Part shown: in pieces, positions 6,990 through 14,149 of the stretch
Layout of the letters: the number at the start of each line of letters is the position of its first letter
Numbering within the stretch: position 1 is the stretch's first letter
From: Indioceanicola sp046045995
GTDB taxonomy: Bacteria; Pseudomonadota; Alphaproteobacteria; Azospirillales; Azospirillaceae
DNA length: 17,714 nt
Reading direction: 5' to 3'
Assembly (NCBI GenBank): GCA_046045995.1
Contig: JBJOKR010000094.1
Location: 1-17,714 of the forward strand
Program-made: the position numbers and the translations under genes
Notes under the pieces: generated by a model
The model's input: only the letters and a program-made list of their open reading frames with translations
The model's database searches: none
Told to the model about the DNA's origin: nothing

Positions 6990-8771
6990 CTAGTTCAACC
7001 CTGAACTCGGAAAGTTTGCAGTGAAGAAGATAACGACTTGCTTGTTAAGGGCCTCCCAACACTCCGGCTTCTTCGCCCACTCCGACACCATCCGTCCGTT
7101 GGCGGTCTGGTGCAGGGTCTTGTTGACCTCCTCCGCCCAGGCCATGATCAGCTGCTCGAACTTGGTCGACAACCCCTGTTGCAACCAGATGCGGTCCAGG
7201 TCGACGCGGTCGCCCAGCCGGTGCGCGATCAGTGACACGGTGTAGGTGGTGATGTTGGCTTGGAAGGCGGCGAATTTCGGCCGGATCAGTCGCTGGGCTG
7301 TCTTGTAGATGATCGCCTTGGCGACGATGCGCTTGTAGGCGGTGATGTCGGGGAGTGCCGCCGGCTCGCCGTCCTTGCCCGAGATCGCGTCCATGAACCG
7401 CTCGAAGTTCTTCTGGGAGCCGAAGCTGACCTGGTCGGGCTTCTGGTCCCAGGTGTTCAGGTACTTGGCCAGATCGGTCTTGGTGATCCTGCGGGCCGGC
7501 GGGATGGCGGTCTTCAAGGCCCTCAGCTTGGCCGGGGTGGTCCCCTCCCGGGCCAGCATGGTGTTGTAGCTTCCGGCCGCGCGCTCGTAGAACCAGCGCC
7601 CGACCCCGTCGGGGCAGTAGGTGGTCATGGACAGCCGTTCCAGCTCGATATGGAAGGGCTTGTTGGCGTGCAGGTCGGACTGCTTCACCGTGTTCTGGCT
7701 GTTGGCGTAGCGGGAGATGTCGGCGATCAGCGCCTCCTCGGTCGCCGCATCGGCGTTCTGGAGGATGATGATCTTGGCGGGCACGCGGACCTTCCGCAGG
7801 TCGACCTCCGGGTACTTCTTCTTGGTGAAGTAGATGGAGGCGGTGGTCTGGCCGCCGTTGACGATCTGCATGCCCTCCAGCCACGTCAGCCGGATCCCGC
7901 CGTCCGCGTCCTTGCTGACATGGGCCTTGTCGGCGACAAGGACGATGCCGTTGTTGAAGGCCATGAACTTCTCCGGATCGCCGCGCAGCGTGTCGCGGAT
8001 GCCCTTGTTGACCTTGCCCGTCGCGCTCAGGAAGGATCGGACATTGGCCTCCAGCAGCCTGGCGCCGTACGTCTCGTAGATGTGCCGCATCACCTCGCCG
8101 GGGATGACGGTCAGGGCATAGTCGTAATCGGCGGCCTCCCCCGGCACGTAGACGCAGGGGAGGGCCATGCCGGCCACCTCCTCGAAATTCACCTTCAGCT
8201 CGTCGCGCGGCTTGCCCTCCGACCAGTGGCGGTGGAGGCGCTCGATGTCCATCACCTCCAGCTTGATGGTCTTGCCGGCGACCTCCCGGGGCTTGAAGTT
8301 CTTCGCCTTCGCCACCCGGTCCGTCAGGACGAAGATCCGGATCTCCTGGATGCCGGCGTATCCCTCCTGGATGGTGAGGGCCAGGACGTAGGCGTCGTTG
8401 GATTCGTCCATCGTCGCGGCGAGCCTACCCTCCGCGCACTTCTTCAGGAACTGCAGACAGATCTCGGCCGCGCGTTGTGTCTCCGAATCCGGAACGCTCT
8501 CGAGCCGGTCCGCTCCGGAATACAGGGTGACGAACAGGTCGAGTTCCTCGCCGTCTTCCGACACCGCGTACCCGCTGATCTTCACTGTGGCCCTGTCGAC
8601 CCTGGCCGTGTGGTGGCAGACGCGCGGGTCGTTGGTCATCCCGATCTCGGCCATGTGCTGCATGACCACCTCGGTGAAGACCGACTCCTCGAAGGTCTGG
8701 GTCCCGGACGGGTCGGCCAGTTCCGCACGGACCTGGGCGTGGGTCTGGGCAAGGAATTCCTCGAGCGTCAT
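6990..8771 (-). CDS. AIPR-family protein (abortive infection/phage resistance)
   Basis: A 593-residue protein with the conserved core of the AIPR family (Pfam PF10592), first linked to the abortive infection protein AbiR-type and Z1 neighbourhoods. Visible blocks are FNNGIVLVAD (272-281), QIVNGGQTTASIYF (302-315) and RYANSQNTV (354-362), followed by GRWFYERAAGSY (391-402). Their role is not known, but invariant Asn, Gln and Thr residues suggest nucleotide or nucleic-acid binding. The N-terminal part (about 60-90) has an ISGY...ELDLFVTLYSG pattern that could be a divergent nuclease-like fold; that is speculation. The start lies one base after the DUF4420 stop with an AGGA ribosome site nine bases upstream, so it is the last gene of the restriction operon. 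The biochemical activity remains unassigned. Confidence 0.87.
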   Translation of the reverse strand: MTLEEFLAQTHAQVRAELADPSGTQTFEESVFTEVVMQHMAEIGMTNDPRVCHHTARVDRATVKISGYAVSEDGEELDLFVTLYSGADRLESVPDSETQRAAEICLQFLKKCAEGRLAATMDESNDAYVLALTIQEGYAGIQEIRIFVLTDRVAKAKNFKPREVAGKTIKLEVMDIERLHRHWSEGKPRDELKVNFEEVAGMALPCVYVPGEAADYDYALTVIPGEVMRHIYETYGARLLEANVRSFLSATGKVNKGIRDTLRGDPEKFMAFNNGIVLVADKAHVSKDADGGIRLTWLEGMQIVNGGQTTASIYFTKKKYPEVDLRKVRVPAKIIILQNADAATEEALIADISRYANSQNTVKQSDLHANKPFHIELERLSMTTYCPDGVGRWFYERAAGSYNTMLAREGTTPAKLRALKTAIPPARRITKTDLAKYLNTWDQKPDQVSFGSQKNFERFMDAISGKDGEPAALPDITAYKRIVAKAIIYKTAQRLIRPKFAAFQANITTYTVSLIAHRLGDRVDLDRIWLQQGLSTKFEQLIMAWAEEVNKTLHQTANGRMVSEWAKKPECWEALNKQVVIFFTANFPSSGLN

Positions 8772-8772
8772 G

Positions 8773-9783
8773 TCAGCTGTTCCTGAGAAGGTCGCGAACC
8801 TGGGGAAGGGAGAGCGCGGTGGCAGGAATCAGGTCGAGATCCAGCACATAGCGCGCATTCACGATCGCCGGCGGCATGTTGCCCCGGACGAGACGGGGAA
8901 AGCCATCATCGACGAGATGGACCCGGGTGCCCACGGGGGTAAGACGCCGTGTATACCGCCCGAAATCCGCTTCGGGAAGACCGGCGGCAAGGAGCCTGTC
9001 CTTCAAGGCGGCTTTGGCTGCCGGGTCCCGCGCCATACGGTCCAGCAGGTCCAGCGACAGATCGCCCAGGGTCATGCCACCGGGGGATTCGATGTGACGG
9101 ATGGCGGCGATGAAGAGCGGCGATACGACGGAGGTGTCGAGCTGCTCCAGATTGGAGATACTGGCTGGGAACCCTGGACCCGAGAGGGTCGACTTGACCT
9201 CCAGCGCCCCCGGACCGAACCGGAAATCGTGCAGCCCGCCCAGGGGACCCAACCACGCCTCCACGATGGCGGCCTTGTCGGCCTCCCCCTCCAGCAGCCC
9301 GCCGAGGACCACCAACTCTCCATGCAGCCCGAGTTCCTCCTCCAGCGTCAGGAGACCGCTTCCCCGCTCCATGAACCGCTGCCAAGCGGCGATACGTGCG
9401 ATCGCTTGCCTCAGGACCGCGGCGGGTGCCGCCCCGCCCTGCGCCTGGACGACATCCAGGACATCCGTCGTCATCGATGCGAACAGCTCGATGCTTCCGG
9501 CCGGCTGCCGCGTTACGGCCACCCAGGTCTCCGGGCTTCCCTGGAGCTTCACTCGAGACGTCCGGAACCCTTTCGCCTGCGGCAGGGACGCGTCGGCCGG
9601 AACCGGTGCGCCGCTGAACCCGATGAGGAACGCCTCGGCTCCCTCCGGGTAAAGCTTGGCAGCCCTGACTTCCGCGCCACCCGCGGTCCCGAGCAGGATC
9701 GTCTGCCAGCCGTCCCCGGGACCCCCTTGGGTCATCCCCTTCCAGGCGGCGAGCAGCGCACCCCGGTCATTCAGAGGCGCCAT
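8773..9783 (-). CDS. PD-(D/E)XK-motif protein, DUF4420 family
   Basis: A 336-residue member of the PD-(D/E)XK protein family (PF14390), likely the DNA-cleaving subunit of the system. The metal-binding core is seen as Asp186 in HDFRFGPG and Glu195-x-Lys197 in ALEVKST, and the family's GLHGEL helix lies at 152-157. The start ATG at 9783 overlaps the end of the Z1 gene by 17 bases and has a GGGAG site seven bases upstream inside the Z1 coding region. This implies coupled translation. A later in-frame ATG at 9735 is possible but would remove part of the conserved N terminus. Family members are regularly found between Z1 and AIPR genes. Nuclease activity is inferred from the motif, not proven. Confidence 0.87.
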   Translation of the reverse strand: MAPLNDRGALLAAWKGMTQGGPGDGWQTILLGTAGGAEVRAAKLYPEGAEAFLIGFSGAPVPADASLPQAKGFRTSRVKLQGSPETWVAVTRQPAGSIELFASMTTDVLDVVQAQGGAAPAAVLRQAIARIAAWQRFMERGSGLLTLEEELGLHGELVVLGGLLEGEADKAAIVEAWLGPLGGLHDFRFGPGALEVKSTLSGPGFPASISNLEQLDTSVVSPLFIAAIRHIESPGGMTLGDLSLDLLDRMARDPAAKAALKDRLLAAGLPEADFGRYTRRLTPVGTRVHLVDDGFPRLVRGNMPPAIVNARYVLDLDLIPATALSLPQVRDLLRNS

Positions 9784-12643
9784 ACTCGAACTCCCAGTCG
9801 CGGATCATCACGGTGTTGACCTTGTACTCGACCTTCACCCCGGTATCGCTCCCCGGGAAGCTGATCCCGAAGGCGATGACGGCGGGACTGTTCTCATCCA
9901 GCGAGGTAACCTCGGCTTTCGCGGGATCGAGGGCGTAGAGCAGCAGGAGGCCACGGTCGGGGCGCGCGGGGACACCCGCCGCGCCATGCCCCCTCACGCG
10001 CCGGATCGCGGGTCCGCTTGGAAGGTTCGGCTCTCCACCCTCCTGGAGCCGCCCCGGGTCCGGCTTCCAGTTCTGCCGGGTCAGATCGAGCGCGGCTGAC
10101 CAGGCCGCCTCGTCCAGATCGATCGCCTCGTCGCGTGGCGAGAGAAGACGGCCGATGGAGTATCGGTTGCCTGTCGCGGTCTTCCTCTTGCGACGCAGCA
10201 TCCTGACCGAGATCCCGTCGGCCAGGTGCTCGATGCGGTTCTCGCTCTGCTCGTCGCTGCTCCCGATCAATGCGACAGTCCAGCCTACCAGCTCGTTCTG
10301 CTTCGCCATGTTCTGGATGAACTCCGCAAGCAGCGGGCCGTTGACCTTGTAGGCATCCGGGTGGGTCTTGAATCCGGCCAGGAAATCGGTCACGTCGGCA
10401 TGGGAGACATCGCTCCACAGGTAACCGGACCACTTGTACTCGACACCGTTGCGCATCCGTGTGGGATCGGGCTCGGGCGTGCCCAGCGACCCGATGAAGC
10501 GCTTAGTCGTATCCAGGTTCCGCTGGAGAATGACGGGATCGGTGAACAGTGCGACGGTTTCCAGCACCTGCCCGCTGAATGACAGCATCAAGGTCTTGGC
10601 TGCCCGCATCTTGACACGGGATGTCACCATCAGCACCGGGTGGGACTGTACCTTCAGACCGTACTGCTTCGGTGTCGAGCCGCTGGCGACCATCTGGTCG
10701 AACTCCTCGCGGAGCTCTTCGGCGGCATCGGTGATGTGCCCGAACCATTCCGTCAGGTCCGGCGTCGTGTAGAGCCGGCAAAGGTCGAGATAACCGGGTC
10801 GGTAGCCGAACCACCGGCCCATCTGCATCAGCGTGTCGTACATCTTGGAGGATCGGAGGAAGTAGCTCGTACAGAGCCCCTCCAGCGTCAGACCGCGGGC
10901 GAGCTTGTCCCCCCCGATGGCGATGACCTTTAGTCCGGTATTCGCGTGCTCGACGTAATCAAGGGCGTCCTTCGCCGTCCCGTTGATCATGCGGATCTGT
11001 AGATCCGAGAGCACCTCCGGCAGAACCGATTCTACCTCGGTCCAATCGGGAATGCCGCCTTCGTCGAGGTTCGGATCGGAGGAAACGATCTCCGCCGTGG
11101 TACGGCGGAAATCCTCGAGGGCATCCTGCAACCGGCGAAGAGTTTCGGCGTCGTCCACGCGGCGGTGGATCCGTTGGCGCATGTGCTTGACATGCTCCTC
11201 GACCTGCGCATGCACTTGTTTCTGCACATTGGTGAACCTGGTCACGTGCACCAGCATCGACGCGTGTTGGTTTCCCTGGCCACGTAGGATGCGGATCGCG
11301 CAGGCGATGACAAAGGCGTCGATCGCCTGCTTCAGGCTCTCGGGCAGTGTCGGCTTTCCCCCGTGCAAGGGCAGGTGGCCGCTCTTGTGCTTCGGCGGCA
11401 TCCACCCGGTGATGCCGTCCGGACCCACATGATCGTCGACGTGCCGGGTGAGCGGAAGTCCCCCGCTGCGGCCGGTCCCGGTGTTGAGGCCGAAGACCCT
11501 GGCCGGCCCGACGTAGGAGGACGGTGCGCCGAGGTTGATTATGAAGGCGGCCGGGAAGAGATCCGGACCTTCGTCGTCCGTCTCGCTCCTGTCATGGATG
11601 AAGATGTTGGCGAAGGGCGTCGCCGTGTAGCCGACATAGGCCGACCGGGTGAAGGTGTGCAGGATGCGGCGGATCAGGCGGTTGATCGTCGTCGGCTCGT
11701 GCTCCCGGTCGGGCTGGCCGTTTTCATCGAACACCTGCTCGCCCGTATCGACGGAGGCGTGGTCCGCCTCGTCATCGATGACGAGCAGCGGCAGATGGGT
11801 GACGATCTTGCGCCCGGTTTCCGGATCCTCCTGCTCGGCGACGTGGTTCCGGATCCAGCGCAATAGCCGGTCGAGCACCGTCTTGTTCTTCTTGACGACG
11901 AAGAGCCACGGACGCTGCTCCGGTGAGATGCCGAGGTTCTTGGTGCCGCTGGGCGTGAAGTCTCCCCTGTCCGTCCGGTTGGTCGCGTAATTCGGTTTGA
12001 TTCCGGGATCCCGGTCGATCTCCCCGACTCCCACCAGCTTGATGTCTTGCGGATTGGGCGTCGTCTCGTAGCCCAGGAAGCCTTCGTCCAACCTGATTTG
12101 CGTCTGCGCACGCAAGTTGTTGTGCAGCCCGGCGAGCACAATGATGATCTTGTAGCCGGCGTCGGCCGCCTTGCAGATCAGGCCGGTGTAGTTGCCCGTC
12201 TTGCCGGACTGCACATGTCCGACCACCAAGCCGCGCCGGTCCCATGTGCCGCTGCGCAATGGATCCTCGAGCAATCCCAGGATCTGGTCGGTCGTCTCGT
12301 CCAACTCGTCTACGGCCGCGGACGGCAACTTGACCTCCAGCCAGTCACGGTACCGTTGCCAGTACCGCCAATCCTGCTTCCGGGCGGATACCAGCCAGTC
12401 CTCGTGACCCGCATCGTCTTTCAGGATGGCGCTTGCGCCGACCCAGACGCTGAACCGACGCACCAATTCCGCCACCACGGCCTCGATGTCGAGCCCATTC
12501 CGCCATCGCGGACTCATCGCCAGCACCAAGTCCACTTTCTCTGCAATCAGCGCCGGGGTGATGGTGCCCTTTTCCTCCTCCTCCAGTAGGGCTTGGGCTG
12601 TCTTGACGACCTTGAAGAAGGTGTCGGCGGATGCGGCTTCCAT
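9767..12643 (-). CDS. Z1-domain superfamily 2 helicase-like ATPase
   Basis: At 958 residues this is the largest protein here. It carries the Z1 domain (PF10593), an SF2 helicase-related module found in restriction and defence loci. Motif I is GHVQSGKT (141-148), motif II LLVIDDEADHASV (285-297), motif III GYTATPFANIF (337-347), motif V IGGDKLARGLTLEGL (575-589) and motif VI MQMGRWFGYR (605-614). All the ATPase residues, including the arginine finger region, appear intact. The expected role is ATP-driven movement on DNA that brings the nuclease to its target. An AAGGA site eight bases before ATG 12643 and an 18-base gap to the ATPase gene set the start. The C-terminal 250 residues match nothing I recognise beyond the family's usual tail. 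Confidence 0.9.
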   Translation of the reverse strand: MEAASADTFFKVVKTAQALLEEEEKGTITPALIAEKVDLVLAMSPRWRNGLDIEAVVAELVRRFSVWVGASAILKDDAGHEDWLVSARKQDWRYWQRYRDWLEVKLPSAAVDELDETTDQILGLLEDPLRSGTWDRRGLVVGHVQSGKTGNYTGLICKAADAGYKIIIVLAGLHNNLRAQTQIRLDEGFLGYETTPNPQDIKLVGVGEIDRDPGIKPNYATNRTDRGDFTPSGTKNLGISPEQRPWLFVVKKNKTVLDRLLRWIRNHVAEQEDPETGRKIVTHLPLLVIDDEADHASVDTGEQVFDENGQPDREHEPTTINRLIRRILHTFTRSAYVGYTATPFANIFIHDRSETDDEGPDLFPAAFIINLGAPSSYVGPARVFGLNTGTGRSGGLPLTRHVDDHVGPDGITGWMPPKHKSGHLPLHGGKPTLPESLKQAIDAFVIACAIRILRGQGNQHASMLVHVTRFTNVQKQVHAQVEEHVKHMRQRIHRRVDDAETLRRLQDALEDFRRTTAEIVSSDPNLDEGGIPDWTEVESVLPEVLSDLQIRMINGTAKDALDYVEHANTGLKVIAIGGDKLARGLTLEGLCTSYFLRSSKMYDTLMQMGRWFGYRPGYLDLCRLYTTPDLTEWFGHITDAAEELREEFDQMVASGSTPKQYGLKVQSHPVLMVTSRVKMRAAKTLMLSFSGQVLETVALFTDPVILQRNLDTTKRFIGSLGTPEPDPTRMRNGVEYKWSGYLWSDVSHADVTDFLAGFKTHPDAYKVNGPLLAEFIQNMAKQNELVGWTVALIGSSDEQSENRIEHLADGISVRMLRRKRKTATGNRYSIGRLLSPRDEAIDLDEAAWSAALDLTRQNWKPDPGRLQEGGEPNLPSGPAIRRVRGHGAAGVPARPDRGLLLLYALDPAKAEVTSLDENSPAVIAFGISFPGSDTGVKVEYKVNTVMIRDWEFEYGASE

Positions 12644-12661
12644 GGTTCGCGTCCTTGGTGG

Positions 12662-14149
12662 TCAGGCGGCGTCGAGGGCGTCGACGAGGTCGGGATAAGC
12701 GTGGAATGGATCGGTGCGCTTGAGTTGATCCTTGGCGCGGTCCGGCGGCATGCCCTTCCGGACCAGGTTGCGGAAAAGGACCGATAGGACGGACGTGACC
12801 TCGGCGGGCGGATCGGTCGCGAAGCCCGTCCGCGGCGTTTCCTTCGCCTCCGTCGTGTCCAGCCAGATGCGTTGGACTGGGATGGTTTCCTCGATGATCC
12901 GCAGCATGGCCCGGATCGCGGGCTCCAACGCCCCGGCGTCATCCAGAACCCCCCTGACCGCCGGGTGGGACTCGTCGATGCGGTACCGCATCCCTCCCTT
13001 CGTATGCTCCGCCCGCCATGCCGTGGTGACCTGCTCGGCCCTTCCGGAGACGACGACCTGACCCCGGTGGGCGAAGACCCGCCGGGCCTTCTCGCGCGTC
13101 ACCTCCGCCAGCGTCACCAAGCGGGATTTCACCGCGACGGGTGGGCGCGCCGTGGACTTGCGGATATCGATCTTCCAGTCGTCGTCGGCGGTGTTGGGGA
13201 TGTCCACCCGGATCCTGGCAAGCCGGTGCGCTTCCTCTTTCGTCCAGGCGCGTCCCTGACCAAGGCCGAGCCAACTGCCCGCGACGAGTAGCCGTGTATT
13301 CCTGTAGACGTAGAAGCCCTGTTGCGCGGTCCAGCCCTCCGGACCCGCTGCGATCCCATGCGTTGCCGTATCAAGCCGGTCCTTGTGGGGCAGCACATGG
13401 CACTGGACCTCCACAGTTCCCGCCGCCGTGTGCAGCCGCTCCACAGGCGAGGACCACGTGGCCGGATGGTCCCGGAGGAAGGGATCCCAGGGACCGATGC
13501 GTCGACCGTTCAGTGTGATGGTGAGGCGCGGCCTCGGTCCCTCCAGATAGCGGTGGAAGACCATCGCCAAGTGACGCTCCACGACGTCCATGAGGTCCAG
13601 GAAGTCCTGCTCCGTCGATCCGGGCGTGACGATCCGGTCCATTCGTTCCCAGAGGACAAGCGTTCCGTTCCGGTGTCCCGGCAACTTGTCCAGGGCTGGT
13701 TCGCTGCCGGGATTTCCCCCCTCGAGAAGGTGCCACCCCTGGTCGGCGCTGGCGGCGAGAACATCGAGATCCCAGCGCAGGCAGGAGCGCGCCCCGTCCT
13801 TCACGCTCGCGACCGTCAGCGACCGGCATTGGGAGAAGGACGCCGTCTTCAATCCCAGACCGAACCGGCCCAGGTCGCTGCTGGAGCGCTCCTCCGCGGG
13901 GCTTCGATCCCCCAGGCGCATGGCGTGCTCGAGTTCGACATCGGACATGCCGTTCCCGTCGTCGAGTACAGACACCCAAGAGCCGCTACCGGCCCAAGTG
14001 AACTGGATGGCAACGCTGGAAGCGGCGGCCGCGACGCTGTTGTCGATGATGTCGGCCAGCGCCGTGGCAGTGGAATAGCCGAGCCCCCTCAGCGACTCCA
14101 CCATCGCGCCGGCCTTCGGCGGTACCGATCTCGAGCGATTTGCCGACAT
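12662..14149 (-). CDS. GHKL ATPase, MutL/MORC-like
   Basis: This 495-residue protein has the GHKL (gyrase, Hsp90, histidine kinase, MutL) ATP-binding fold at its N terminus. The N-box ALADIIDNS ends at about residue 38, with Asp33 where MutL has the catalytic Glu; Asp here is common in this bacterial branch. The G1 box DDGNGM spans 63-68 and the G2 loop GRFGLGLKTAS 94-104 with Lys101. Such ATPases close as dimeric clamps around DNA on ATP binding, and in these loci are proposed to couple recognition to cleavage. The second half is family-specific. Two starts overlap the sigma stop: GTG 14152 and ATG 14149. I took the ATG, giving a TGATG coupling with the sigma gene. It is a clear component of the restriction module. 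Confidence 0.88.
   Translation of the reverse strand: MSANRSRSVPPKAGAMVESLRGLGYSTATALADIIDNSVAAAASSVAIQFTWAGSGSWVSVLDDGNGMSDVELEHAMRLGDRSPAEERSSSDLGRFGLGLKTASFSQCRSLTVASVKDGARSCLRWDLDVLAASADQGWHLLEGGNPGSEPALDKLPGHRNGTLVLWERMDRIVTPGSTEQDFLDLMDVVERHLAMVFHRYLEGPRPRLTITLNGRRIGPWDPFLRDHPATWSSPVERLHTAAGTVEVQCHVLPHKDRLDTATHGIAAGPEGWTAQQGFYVYRNTRLLVAGSWLGLGQGRAWTKEEAHRLARIRVDIPNTADDDWKIDIRKSTARPPVAVKSRLVTLAEVTREKARRVFAHRGQVVVSGRAEQVTTAWRAEHTKGGMRYRIDESHPAVRGVLDDAGALEPAIRAMLRIIEETIPVQRIWLDTTEAKETPRTGFATDPPAEVTSVLSVLFRNLVRKGMPPDRAKDQLKRTDPFHAYPDLVDALDAA

Noticed and set aside
7260..8786. 508-codon plus-strand open frame over the AIPR gene
   Set aside because: Exactly antisense to a gene with conserved AIPR blocks; its repetitive Gly/Leu/Val/Asp content is typical of a shadow frame.
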